A stretch of 34,988 nucleotides of DNA from Pseudomonadota bacterium (GTDB lineage Bacteria; Chloroflexota; UBA6077; JAJPGT01): NCBI GenBank assembly GCA_021325655.1, contig JAJPGT010000049.1:1-34988 (forward strand). Direction: 5' to 3'. A program made the position numbers and the translations under genes. Shown here piece by piece: positions 25,282-33,207 of the stretch (its first letter is position 1; every line of letters starts with the position of its first letter). A model generated the notes under the pieces. The model saw nothing but the letters and a program-made list of their open reading frames with translations. It was not told where the DNA came from and did no database searches.

Positions 25282-25641
25282 TCAGCGGCTGCCGGTCACG
25301 ATGACCTTGCCCTTCATGTTCTGGGGATGATAGGTGCAGAGGTACGAGTACTGGCCCGGCCGGTCGAAGCGGATTGCCACGCGCTCACCGGGCTTGAGCG
25401 AATAGACCTCAGTCTGGCCTTCCACCTGGATCGAGTGGGTGAAGTTGTCGTCGTTCGTCCAGGTTACCGTCGTACCGGCCGGAACCTCGATGACGGCCGG
25501 CTCGAAGCGATAGCTCTTCGGCAGGTCCACGTGGTCGGTGCTGACGGGGGCCGCGCTCGCCGCGCGACCCCCGCCGCAACCGGATAGCAGCGCCAGCGCG
25601 CCGACGATGGCCAGGGCACCGACGAGGCGGAGCGGGCTCAT
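25282..25641 (-). CDS. Plastocyanin/azurin-like cupredoxin lipoprotein
   Basis: A lipid-anchored extracytoplasmic copper protein for electron transfer or copper handling. The N-terminal hydrophobic signal ends LLSGCGGG, a lipobox. The mature part is a single cupredoxin domain, EVPAGTTVTWTNDD then FTHSIQV, where His is the first copper ligand. The Cys-His-Met ligands follow in YLCTYHPQNMKG, spaced C-x2-H-x3-M. ATG 25641 is used. A GTG at 25656 overlaps the upstream stop (GTGA) and would add five residues; either is possible, and neither has a good ribosome site, fitting translational coupling. It is cotranscribed with two small membrane-protein genes. Confidence 0.88.
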   Translation of the reverse strand: MSPLRLVGALAIVGALALLSGCGGGRAASAAPVSTDHVDLPKSYRFEPAVIEVPAGTTVTWTNDDNFTHSIQVEGQTEVYSLKPGERVAIRFDRPGQYSYLCTYHPQNMKGKVIVTGSR

Positions 25642-25652
25642 GGTCGAGCCGC

Positions 25653-25958
25653 TCACGAGGTGGCCGGCCGCGCCCTGAACGCGCGCACCTGCTGCGTAGC
25701 GCCGACGAAGATCAGGATGAACGCCACCAGATCCAGCACCTCCGAGATGGTGTGGGCGAACAGGAAGACGGTCCAGTCCAGGTGGTAGGTCATGTAGCTG
25801 ATCTCGGCCAACGCGAACAGGGTAAAGCCCCAACCGAACAGGCGCGCCTCGCCGCCGAAGGCGCGGGAGGCGAAGTAGGCCCCGATCAGGAACGCGACCA
25901 GGTGGACCAGCAGGAAGAACGCCGGCGGAAGCTGGGCGATGAAGTTTCCGAATGGCAT
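25653..25958 (-). CDS. Small three-helix membrane protein of unknown function
   Basis: A 101-residue integral membrane protein with hydrophobic segments near 11-33, 40-62 and 70-93. Histidines sit in or beside the helices (LVHLVAF, MTYHLDW, FAHTISE), which could bind haem or metal, but that is inference. ATG 25958 has AGGAGAG six bases upstream. Its stop overlaps a possible start of the cupredoxin gene, so the two are likely made together. I do not recognise a named family. Confidence 0.78.
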   Translation of the reverse strand: MPFGNFIAQLPPAFFLLVHLVAFLIGAYFASRAFGGEARLFGWGFTLFALAEISYMTYHLDWTVFLFAHTISEVLDLVAFILIFVGATQQVRAFRARPATS

Positions 25959-26053
25959 GGCAATCTCTCCTATGTGAGCGAGATAGTGGACACCGAGATA
26001 GCGCAAACCCGAGTGAGAGCCGTGGCCGCCCCGCGGGTGGAGCGCGTGGCCAG

Positions 26054-26299
26054 CTAGCGCGCATGGCCCAGGCCTCGCTGGAGCAGCGCGCCCCCGACCA
26101 GCAGCATCCCGATCAGGGTGAGCAGATGGGCGCGCCATGCCCCCGGACCAAGCAGCGGTTCGAGCGCCGCGGCGGCCGGCCCGGGCAGGAGGTGGTAGGC
26201 GAGGTCACCGGCACCGCCAAGGGCGACGGCCAGGAGCCCGGCGACACAGAGCCGCGGCAGCAGAGTCACCACCAGCAGTACGCGTCCTGGACCAGCCAT
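26054..26299 (-). CDS. Small hydrophobic membrane protein of unknown function
   Basis: An 81-residue protein with two or three hydrophobic stretches (VLLVVTLLPRLCVAGLLAVAL and AHLLTLIGMLLVGGALL). ATG 26299 is used; a GTG at 26317 has a purine run too close for a normal ribosome site. It is the first gene after the promoter at 26359-26387 and leads the small-membrane-protein and cupredoxin set. No family recognised. Confidence 0.6.
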   Translation of the reverse strand: MAGPGRVLLVVTLLPRLCVAGLLAVALGGAGDLAYHLLPGPAAAALEPLLGPGAWRAHLLTLIGMLLVGGALLQRGLGHAR

Positions 26300-26358
26300 A
26301 GCCAGGCGAGACCTCACCCCTTCGCGCTCGGCACGGCCTTGGCGCCGCGCTCACCCCG

Positions 26359-26387
26359 ACAATAGCCCAGTTTTTCCTATTTGTCAA
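26359..26387 (-). promoter_or_regulatory. Consensus sigma-70 promoter of the cupredoxin gene set
   Basis: On the minus strand TTGACA (26387-26382) and TATTGT (26364-26359) are separated by 17 bases, inside an AT-rich island in otherwise GC-rich DNA. Transcription would begin near 26352 and read the genes at 26299, 25958, 25641 and 25238. Confidence 0.78.
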
Positions 26388-26398
26388 TGATTTTATTT

Positions 26399-26414
26399 AC
26401 TTTATATGTAAAGT
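26399..26414. promoter_or_regulatory. 16-bp palindrome, candidate operator of the Fe-S-type regulator
   Basis: ACTTTA-tatg-TAAAGT is a perfect 6-bp inverted repeat with a 4-base spacer. It lies between the divergent cupredoxin promoter and the regulator gene, 12 bases upstream of the -35 box on the minus side. A -10-like TATCAT at 26428-26433 could serve the plus-strand regulator. Confidence 0.6.
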
Positions 26415-26454
26415 GGAGAGGGCGTGCTATCATGGGTGAGACCGGGAGGTGCCG

Positions 26455-27150
26455 ATGGCGATGACCCGCTGGGATCAACGCTTCTTCTCCACCACGCGTG
26501 GGCGGATCGTCGCGCTGCTCCGCCGCGCCACCCGGACGGTAGACGAGCTGGCCGACGTGCTCGGCCTGACTGACAACGCGGTCCGCGCTCACCTCGCCAC
26601 GCTAGAGCGGGATGGTCTCGTGCAGCAGTCCGGGCTCCGACGCGGCAGTGGCAAGCCGGCCTATGCCTACGATCTCACCCCGGAGGCCGAGCGCCTCTTC
26701 CCCAAAGCCTACGGCCCGATACTGGGCGAGCTGCTCGACGTTCTGGCCGAGCGGCTGCCCCCGGCCGAGCTGGAGGAGCTGCTCCGAGCGGTGGGCCGCC
26801 GGCTGGCGGCCCGGCGGGCCGGGCCGCCAGCCGGCGGCCCACGCGCCCGACTGGAGGCCGCGGTGCAGGTGCTCGGTGAGCTGGGCGGGCTCGCCGAGCT
26901 GGAGGAGCGCGACAACCTGTACCTCGTTGCCGGCTATAGCTGCCCGCTGGGGGTAGTGGTCCCTGACCATCCGGAGGCCTGCCGCCTGGCCGAGGCACTT
27001 CTGAGCGAACTCGTCGGCCAACCGGTCACGGAGCGCTGCGAGCGCGGCGAGCAGCCGCGCTGCCGCTTCGAGGTGCCGCGGGGGACCAATGCGATCTCTG
27101 CACGTGCCAGCTCAACCACTCAGCCGCGCCTGGTCGAGCCCGGGCGGTAG
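26455..27150 (+). CDS. SufR-like HTH regulator with four-cysteine C-terminal metal/Fe-S site
   Basis: An N-terminal winged helix (about 5-75; VDELADVLGLTDNAVRAHL is the HTH) is followed by a helical linker. The C-terminal domain has cysteines at C163, C176, C195 and C203 (C-x12-C-x18-C-x7-C). This arrangement, including a final CRFEV, follows SufR-type repressors, where the cysteines hold a 4Fe-4S cluster that senses iron or oxidative state. Length is 231 residues. ATG 26455 has GGGAGG at 26444-26449; GTG 26449 overlaps that site. Divergent placement suggests it controls the membrane/cupredoxin genes and itself. No suf operon is visible nearby, so the sensed signal may be redox, NO or copper. 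Confidence 0.85.
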   Translation: MAMTRWDQRFFSTTRGRIVALLRRATRTVDELADVLGLTDNAVRAHLATLERDGLVQQSGLRRGSGKPAYAYDLTPEAERLFPKAYGPILGELLDVLAERLPPAELEELLRAVGRRLAARRAGPPAGGPRARLEAAVQVLGELGGLAELEERDNLYLVAGYSCPLGVVVPDHPEACRLAEALLSELVGQPVTERCERGEQPRCRFEVPRGTNAISARASSTTQPRLVEPGR

Positions 27151-27331
27151 TCACCCGAGAACGGGGGCGGACCGATAGGCACCGCGGGTCCGCGTCTCGG
27201 CGGAAGCGCCCTCACGGTCCCTGTCCAGCCCAGGGGTCGGCGGATGGTCATGGCAGCTTCGCCGAGCGCCAGGCGCTCCCAGACTCGATCCGCGGTTAAC
27301 CGGGAAGACCGAGCCGCGCCGCCAACGTCAG

Positions 27332-27452
27332 GAAGCGCCGCGGCAGATCCTGGACGCGCGGCTCGCCAGTCCGGAGGCGGGGCCCGCGGAACGGCCGAGC
27401 CGGGAGGAGGAGCCCCCTCCTTACCTGAACCGCGCTCCTGCCCACTCCTGGC
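27332..27452 (+). pseudogene. Decayed copy of the 3' end of the ProC-like gene
   Basis: This stretch aligns with 24769-24905, the last 37 codons plus trailer of the ProC-like gene. Shared blocks include GCGGCAG, CTGGACGCGC, GGCGGGGCCC, CGGAACGGCC and ACCTGAACCG, with several small deletions. Translation recalls the parent (RQILDARL versus RQTLDALL, then AERPSREEE versus TERPGWEDQ). Upstream similarity fades within about 60 bases. The surrounding gap 27151-27666 otherwise holds only a long frame from 27244 that I judge non-coding. Confidence 0.7.
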
Positions 27453-27666
27453 CGGCGGCGACGGTGCAGATGAGGCTCATGGTATCGTCGTGAGGCGCGG
27501 AGCTGAGCGCTGGCGGCCACTCGGCCCAGCCGAGCCGGAGGCGCCTGGGCCCGAGCCGCGACGCGGTGTTACAGTGCAGCGGGCCGCGTCGGTCGTGGGA
27601 GCGGGCCGCTCAGACAGCACTGCTGTCGTCGACGCGCGGCCCGCACCCCTGGCAGTCGGAGGTGCC

Positions 27667-28368
27667 ATGGCCACTATCCTCCTGGTCGAGGACGAGCCAA
27701 CGCTCCTTGCCACGATTGCCTACAATCTGCGCCGCGAAGGCCACCGCGTCCTGACCGCCAGTGACGGCCTGGCGGCGCTGGCCATGGCCGGCGAGGGGCC
27801 GGACATTGTGGTGCTCGACGTCATGCTCCCGAAGCTGGATGGCTTCGAGGTCTGCCGCCAGCTCCGCCGCACCAGCGCCGTCCCCATCCTGATGCTCACC
27901 GCCAAGGCGGACGAGGTGGATCGGGTGGTGGGACTTGAGCTTGGCGCAGACGACTACGTGACGAAGCCGTTCAGCATGCGGGAGCTGCTGGCGCGGGTCA
28001 AGGCGCTCCTGCGTCGGCGGGACCTGCTGCTGTCCGAGCTCAGCGAACGAACCACGGAGGCGCCCACGCCGCACCTTGTGGCTGGCGATCTGGAGATCGA
28101 CTTGTCCGGCCATCGCGTCCTGCGCGGAGGCATGGAGATCGCGCTCACCCCGAAAGAGTTCGACCTGCTGGCGTTCCTGGTCCGCCATCGCGGACAGGTC
28201 TTCTCCGCCGAGCGGCTGCTGGAGCGCGTCTGGGGCTACGCGAACCCCGTTGACGCTCGGACCGTGCCGGTGCACATCCGCAGCCTGCGCGAGAAGCTGG
28301 AGGAGCAGCCCTCGCAGCCACGTCGGATCGAGACCGTGCGGGGCGTGGGCTACCGATTCGTCGGCTGA
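27667..28368 (+). CDS. OmpR/PhoB-family response regulator, probable phosphate regulator
   Basis: The receiver domain (1-115) has the acidic pair in LLVEDE, the phosphorylated aspartate D51 (VVLDVMLP) and the switch lysine K100 (GADDYVTKPF). The C-terminal winged helix (about 140-233) shows the PhoB-type TPKEFDLLAFLVRHRGQVFSAERLLERVWGY ending RGVGYRF. Length is 233 residues. ATG 27667 has GGAGG upstream; a longer in-frame start at 27244 runs through a pseudogene. A histidine-kinase gene starts six bases after the stop, and pstSCAB follows, so control of phosphate uptake is likely. Confidence 0.92.
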   Translation: MATILLVEDEPTLLATIAYNLRREGHRVLTASDGLAALAMAGEGPDIVVLDVMLPKLDGFEVCRQLRRTSAVPILMLTAKADEVDRVVGLELGADDYVTKPFSMRELLARVKALLRRRDLLLSELSERTTEAPTPHLVAGDLEIDLSGHRVLRGGMEIALTPKEFDLLAFLVRHRGQVFSAERLLERVWGYANPVDARTVPVHIRSLREKLEEQPSQPRRIETVRGVGYRFVG

Positions 28369-28374
28369 GGGAGC

Positions 28375-30156
28375 GTGTTCACCCGCATCCGGTGGCGCAT
28401 CGCCGCCAGCTACGTTGCCCTGGTCGCCCTGGTCTTGCTTGGCCTGGGCATCTACCTGGTGAGCTTCCTTCGCGCGCAGCAGCTCAGCGCTCTCGAGGAC
28501 CAGCTCCAGCGCCAGGCGCGCCTCGTCGCGCAAGCTGTAGGTCCGCGGCTCGCGACCGAGGACCGATCCAGCCTCGACCCGGTTGCCAAAGAGCTTGGCC
28601 GCGAGCTTGGGGTGCGGGTGACGTTCATCGCCCCCGATGGCACCGTGCTGGGCGACTCCGACCACGACCCTGCGACTATGGAGAACCACGCGACCCGGCC
28701 GGAGGTCGCGCAGGCGCTGCGGACCGGCAGTGGCCAGAGCCAGCGCCACAGCGCGACGCTGGACCGCGATCTCCTGTATGTGGCGGTGCCGATCGACCGC
28801 GAGGGAACCCCCCTTGGCGTGGCCCGGGTAGCGGTGCCCGTGAGCGACGTACAGGCCGCTCTGGATCGGGTGACGGTGGCAGTGGCGACCGCGTTCATAA
28901 TCGCGGCGCTGCTGGCGATCGCGCTGGCGACGGCCGTCGCCCGGGTCACCACTGACCCGATTCAGGCAGTCACCCTCGCGGCGCGGCGGCTGGCGAGCGG
29001 GGAGCTGGACCAGGTGATCTCGGTGGCTGGGCGAGATGAGGTAAGTCTGCTCGCCAGCGTCTTCAACGAGATGGCCGCGACGCTGCGGAGCCAGATCGCT
29101 GCGATGAACGATCAGCGCGAGCGCCTGGCCGCTGTCCTGGGCCACATGGCAGATGGCCTGGTGATCGTGGGCGGGGATGGCACGGTTCGTCTCATCAATC
29201 CCGCCGCGGCCACACTGCTCCAGGTCGCGCCCGAACAGGCGGTGGGACGGGCCATAACGAGTGTCACGCGGCACCCCGAGCTCACCGCGCTGGTCAGCGC
29301 CGCGCTCGCGGGCGACGGAGCAGCCGCTGAGGCGCGCCTGGTCGAGCTCGGGCAGCAGCGCGCAGTCCAGGCAGTCGCCTCCCGCATTCCCGGTGGGGAT
29401 GAGGCAGACCCACAGGTACTGCTGGTCCTGCACGACGTGACCGAGCTCCGCCGGACCGAGACGGTTCGGCGCGAGTTTGTGGCGAATGTCTCGCACGAGC
29501 TCCGCACCCCGGTCGCCTCCCTCAAGGCCCTGGTCGAAACCCTGGAAGACGGCGCGCTGGCAGATCCCGAGGCGGCACGGGAGTTCATCGGCCGGATGCA
29601 CGTCGAGGTGGACGGGCTGGCTCAGCTCGTGGAGGAGCTCCTGGAGCTGTCGCGCATCGAGTCCGGCCGCGTAGCGCTGCGGCTGCGCCCAGCGGATCTC
29701 GCCAGCGTTGTCCAGACGGCGACGGAGCGGCTGCGGCCGCTGGCCGAACGGCAAGGGGTGAAGCTCGTCCTCCAGCCGCCGGATACCCTGCCGCCGGTCT
29801 CCGTCGATCCCGAGCGGATCCAGCAGGTAGTAGCCAACCTGGTACACAACGCGGTGAAGTTCACCCCACCAGGCGGGACGATCAGCGTCGGAGTCCAGCA
29901 GCGCGGCCGGGATGCCGCGGTCGTGGTGGCAGACTCCGGGATCGGCATCCCACCGGAGCTACTCGACCGGCTCTTCGAGCGCTTCTACAAGGCGGACAAG
30001 GCCCGGGCCAGCGGCGGCACTGGACTCGGGCTGGCCATCGCCAAGCATCTTGTCCAGGCCCATGGCGGTCGCATCTGGGCGGAGTCAGCCGGGGAAGGGC
30101 GCGGGGCGACGTTCATCTTCACACTGCCCCCGCTGCCCACCACTGCCAACGCTTAG
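28375..30156 (+). CDS. PhoR-like sensor histidine kinase
   Basis: Membrane sensor partner of the upstream response regulator. TM1 is at 9-32, an extracytoplasmic domain of about 130 residues follows, and TM2 lies at 166-189. Then come a HAMP segment, a PAS domain (about 245-350) and a HisKA helix with the phosphorylated H374 (NVSHELRTPVASLKAL). The ATPase domain has an N box (NLVHNAVKF, from 488), DSGIGIP and GTGLGLAIAKHL. The 593 residues match PhoR/PnpS proteins with an extracytoplasmic part. GTG 28375 has GAGGGAG just upstream. Position before pst and the phased TTAA boxes supports a phosphate role. Confidence 0.92.
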   Translation: MFTRIRWRIAASYVALVALVLLGLGIYLVSFLRAQQLSALEDQLQRQARLVAQAVGPRLATEDRSSLDPVAKELGRELGVRVTFIAPDGTVLGDSDHDPATMENHATRPEVAQALRTGSGQSQRHSATLDRDLLYVAVPIDREGTPLGVARVAVPVSDVQAALDRVTVAVATAFIIAALLAIALATAVARVTTDPIQAVTLAARRLASGELDQVISVAGRDEVSLLASVFNEMAATLRSQIAAMNDQRERLAAVLGHMADGLVIVGGDGTVRLINPAAATLLQVAPEQAVGRAITSVTRHPELTALVSAALAGDGAAAEARLVELGQQRAVQAVASRIPGGDEADPQVLLVLHDVTELRRTETVRREFVANVSHELRTPVASLKALVETLEDGALADPEAAREFIGRMHVEVDGLAQLVEELLELSRIESGRVALRLRPADLASVVQTATERLRPLAERQGVKLVLQPPDTLPPVSVDPERIQQVVANLVHNAVKFTPPGGTISVGVQQRGRDAAVVVADSGIGIPPELLDRLFERFYKADKARASGGTGLGLAIAKHLVQAHGGRIWAESAGEGRGATFIFTLPPLPTTANA

Positions 30157-30163
30157 CGAACGT

Positions 30164-30216
30164 TTAAGCGCCCCTTAACTCCAGGTCGCTCGGCGCTTAA
30201 GTTCCCCATCTATCCT
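30164..30216 (+). promoter_or_regulatory. Candidate Pho box and promoter of pstSCAB
   Basis: TTAA cores at 30164, 30175 and 30197 are spaced 11 and 22 bases, i.e. on one face of the helix. The middle position (30186) is degenerate. Direct 11-bp repeats are the usual layout for PhoB/PhoP binding. A -10-like TATCCT at 30211-30216 lies 10 bases after the third core, and the pstS ATG is at 30261. Confidence 0.6.
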
Positions 30217-30260
30217 GCCCGGCGAAGGTGCAGAACGAAGATCAGCAGGGGAGCACTCCG

Positions 30261-31358
30261 ATGCGAGCACGAGCAGGCCGGGCAGTACCAGCCGCCAGTC
30301 TGCTGCTGAGCCTGGCGACCTTCTTGTCTGCCTGCGGCGGAGCCCAGCCCGCCCAGGCGCCACAGTCTCCTACGCGGAGCGCAGCGGTGACCCTCACCGG
30401 CGCTGGGGCAACGTTCCCCTATCCGCTGTATTCGAAGTGGTTCGATGTCTACGAAAAGCAGACCGGGGTGCGGATCAATTACCAGTCTATCGGTTCGGGC
30501 GGGGGGATCCAGCAGATCACCCAGCGGACCGTTGACTTCGGCGCCTCGGACGCCCCGATGAGCGACGAGCAGCTCGCCGCCGCGCCGGGGAAGCTGCTCC
30601 ACATTCCCACCGTCATTGGCGCGGTGGTGATCACCTACAACCTCCCGGGCATTGACAAGGGGCTGCGGCTCACCCCGGCGACTCTGGCCGGCATCTACCT
30701 GGGCGACATCACCCGCTGGAACGACCCGGCCATCGCCCGGGACAACCCCGGGCTGAAGCTCCCTGACACCGCGATCGCCGTTGTGCACCGCTCGGACGGC
30801 TCGGGCACAACCAACATTTTCACCGACTACCTGTCCACGGTGAGCCCCGCCTGGAAGCAGCGGGTGGGCAAGGGCACCAGCGTGAACTGGCCGGTTGGAC
30901 TCGGCGGCAAGGGGAGCGAGGGGGTGACTGGCCAGGTGAAACAGACCCCGGGCGCCATCGGCTACGTGGAGCTGGCATACGCCGCCCAGAACCAGCTCCC
31001 CTATGCCTCAGTGCAGAATCAGGCGGGCCGCTTCATCGAGCCGACGCTGGAGAGCACTACCGCGGCCGCGGCCGGCGCGGCGCAGGCGATGCCGGCGGAT
31101 CTGCGTGTATCCATCGTGAATGCACCGGGGGAGCAGAGCTATCCGATCGCCGGCTTCACCTATCTGCTGGTCTACCAGGAGCAGAGCGACCAGGCCAAGG
31201 GAGCGGCGCTGGTGGACTTCCTCTGGTGGGCGCTCCACGACGGACAACAGTATGCCAAGGACCTCTTCTACGCGCCGTTGCCGGCCGAGGTGGTCCAGAA
31301 GGCAGCGGCCCAGGTGAGCAGCATCACCTACCAGGGCAAGCCACTGCGGGCTGCGTAA
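30261..31358 (+). CDS. pstS: Phosphate ABC transporter substrate-binding lipoprotein
   Basis: Captures phosphate outside the membrane for the PstCAB pump. A signal peptide with lipobox (FLSACGG) is followed by a PstS core: TGAGATFPYPLYSKWF, NYQSIGSGGGIQQI, DFGASDAPM and the phosphate-contacting HRSDGSGTTNIFTDYL. Length is 365 residues, normal. ATG 30261 has GGGGAG eight bases upstream; a GTG at 30228 lies in frame without one. It starts the pst set and is preceded by TTAA repeats. The permease gene starts directly after the stop. Confidence 0.95.
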   Translation: MRARAGRAVPAASLLLSLATFLSACGGAQPAQAPQSPTRSAAVTLTGAGATFPYPLYSKWFDVYEKQTGVRINYQSIGSGGGIQQITQRTVDFGASDAPMSDEQLAAAPGKLLHIPTVIGAVVITYNLPGIDKGLRLTPATLAGIYLGDITRWNDPAIARDNPGLKLPDTAIAVVHRSDGSGTTNIFTDYLSTVSPAWKQRVGKGTSVNWPVGLGGKGSEGVTGQVKQTPGAIGYVELAYAAQNQLPYASVQNQAGRFIEPTLESTTAAAAGAAQAMPADLRVSIVNAPGEQSYPIAGFTYLLVYQEQSDQAKGAALVDFLWWALHDGQQYAKDLFYAPLPAEVVQKAAAQVSSITYQGKPLRAA

Positions 31359-32336
31359 ATGGCTGACACGTTCGCCCACAGCATCCGGGCTCGTGCCCAG
31401 CAGCGGGCGCGGGGCACGGGCCGGGTCGCCGATCCGGCCTTCGCCTGGCTGGTCCGGCTGCTGGCGCTGGGCGTCCTGGCGCTGGTCGCCGCCACGGCCG
31501 CCAGCATGCTCCATGGCGCGCAGCCAGCGCTGGCGCGTTTCGGCCTCGGCTTTCTGTTTCGCACGACCTGGGATCCGGTGCGGCTGGAGTTCGGCGCGCT
31601 GCCATTCCTCTACGGGACGCTGGCCACCGCAACGCTGGCGCTGCTGCTGGGCGGCCCGGTCGCGCTGGGCACCGCGATCTTCCTGGCAGAGCTCGCTCCG
31701 CCCTGGCTGCGCGAGCCGGCCAGCACGCTGGTCGAGCTGCTGGCGGCGGTCCCGAGCGTGGTGTACGGCCTGTGGGGCATCTTCGTGCTGGCGCCGCTGC
31801 TGCGGTCCACAGTGGAGCCAGCACTCAGCGCATCACTGGGGTTCCTGCCGTTGTTCCAGGGCCCGGCCTACGGAATCGGGCTCCTGGCTGGCGGGGCCAT
31901 TCTGGCGATTATGGTTATCCCCACGATCGCCGCGGTCTCGCGCGACGCCATGCTGGCCGTCCCCAACGACCAGCGCGAGGCGCTGCTGGCCCTCGGCGCC
32001 ACCCGCTGGGAGACGATCTGGACTGCCGTGCTGCCGATCGCCCGGCCGGGGATCACCGGCGCGGCGATCCTGGGCCTCGGCCGGGCCCTGGGCGAGACGA
32101 TGGCGGTGACGATGGTCATCGGAAACCGCCCGGAGATCAGCATCTCGCTGTTCGCTCCGGCATACACCATGGCCGCGGTGATCGCGAACGAGTTCACCGA
32201 GGCAACCCATCCGCTGTATCTCTCAGCCCTGATGGAGATCGGCCTGGTGCTGTTCCTGGCCACGCTGCTGGTCAATGCGCTGGCGCGGCTGCTCGTGCGG
32301 CACCTCACGGTTTCCCTGCCGTCCGAAGGGGAGTGA
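31359..32336 (+). CDS. pstC: Phosphate ABC transporter permease PstC
   Basis: One of two membrane subunits of the phosphate pump. Six hydrophobic segments are visible; ELLAAVPSVVYGLWGIFVLAPLL is the PstC-type helix, and REALLALGATRWETIW is the loop that contacts PstB. The PstC/PstA family motif GLGRALGETMAV follows. The 325 residues fit. ATG 31359 abuts the TAA of pstS. The pstA GTG follows one base after the stop, so the genes are translationally coupled. Confidence 0.95.
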   Translation: MADTFAHSIRARAQQRARGTGRVADPAFAWLVRLLALGVLALVAATAASMLHGAQPALARFGLGFLFRTTWDPVRLEFGALPFLYGTLATATLALLLGGPVALGTAIFLAELAPPWLREPASTLVELLAAVPSVVYGLWGIFVLAPLLRSTVEPALSASLGFLPLFQGPAYGIGLLAGGAILAIMVIPTIAAVSRDAMLAVPNDQREALLALGATRWETIWTAVLPIARPGITGAAILGLGRALGETMAVTMVIGNRPEISISLFAPAYTMAAVIANEFTEATHPLYLSALMEIGLVLFLATLLVNALARLLVRHLTVSLPSEGE

Positions 32337-32337
32337 C

Positions 32338-33192
32338 GTGAATCGAGGCGCTGGGTACCGCCGCCGCGCCGTGACCAGCCGCGTGATGCTCTTGCTGACG
32401 TGCGCTAGCGCCCTGCTCGTGATTGGCTGTCTGCTGGTGGTGCTTGGCTACGTGCTCGCCCAGGGTAGCTCGGCTCTTAGCATCGCCTTCTTTACGGAGA
32501 CGCCCAGGCCTGTCGGCGAGCCAGGTGGCGGGATGGCCAATGCGCTCGCGGGAACCCTGATCCTGATCACGCTGGCCTGTCTGGTGGGGCTCCCGCTGGG
32601 AATCGGGGCTGGGGTGTACCTGGCAGAGTACGGGAGAGAGACGCGGCTGGCAGCGCTGGTCCGCTTCACCGCGGACGTGCTGACGGGTATTCCATCCATC
32701 ACGCTCGGCCTCTTCGTCTACGCCCTGCTCGTCCTGCCCATGCGGAGCTTCTCCGCCCTGGCCGGAGGGGCAGCCCTGGCGCTGGTGATGCTGCCCACTG
32801 TCACCCGGTCAACCGAGGAGATGCTGCGGCTGGTGCCGGACGATCTGCGGCAGGCCGGCCTGGCGCTCGGGATTCCGCGTTACAAGATCGTGCTGTGGAT
32901 CCTGCTTCCCAGCGCCCTCGGTGGGGTTGTGACCGGGGTAATGCTTGCGATTGCCCGCGCTGCCGGCGAAACCGCGCCGCTCCTGTTCACCGCCTTCGGC
33001 AATCGCTTCTGGAGCTGGGATATGGCGAAACCGATCGCCGCTCTGCCGTTGCAGATCTTCGCCTACGCCATCTCGCCGTATGAGGACTGGCACCGCCAGG
33101 CATGGGCTGGCGCTCTGGCGCTGGTGGGATCGGTCCTGGTGCTCTCCGTCGCGGCGCGCCTGCTGGGCGCACGTTCGCGCCTGATCCGCTAA
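32338..33192 (+). CDS. pstA: Phosphate ABC transporter permease PstA
   Basis: The second membrane subunit of the phosphate pump. Visible family features are FTADVLTGIPSITLGLFVYA, the ATPase-contact loop DLRQAGLALGIPRYKIVLWI and ARAAGETAPLLFTAFGN. About six helices are seen over 284 residues. GTG 32338 has GAAGGGGAG upstream within the end of pstC; the open frame to 32275 lacks a ribosome site. It is followed after 15 bases by pstB. Confidence 0.95.
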   Translation: MNRGAGYRRRAVTSRVMLLLTCASALLVIGCLLVVLGYVLAQGSSALSIAFFTETPRPVGEPGGGMANALAGTLILITLACLVGLPLGIGAGVYLAEYGRETRLAALVRFTADVLTGIPSITLGLFVYALLVLPMRSFSALAGGAALALVMLPTVTRSTEEMLRLVPDDLRQAGLALGIPRYKIVLWILLPSALGGVVTGVMLAIARAAGETAPLLFTAFGNRFWSWDMAKPIAALPLQIFAYAISPYEDWHRQAWAGALALVGSVLVLSVAARLLGARSRLIR

Positions 33193-33207
33193 CAGACGAG
33201 GAAGGGG

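Noticed and set aside
26399..26414. Intrinsic terminator reading of the ACTTTA/TAAAGT palindrome
   Set aside because: It is AT-rich with short arms between divergent promoters, so an operator fits better.
27244..27666. N-terminal extension of the response regulator
   Set aside because: The stretch is low-complexity, overlaps the decayed ProC-like copy, and the receiver domain has its own ATG with GGAGG at 27667.
27610..29847. Minus-strand open frame of 745 codons opposite the two-component genes
   Set aside because: Antisense to well-supported receiver and kinase domains; His/Gln/Arg-rich translation with no motif.
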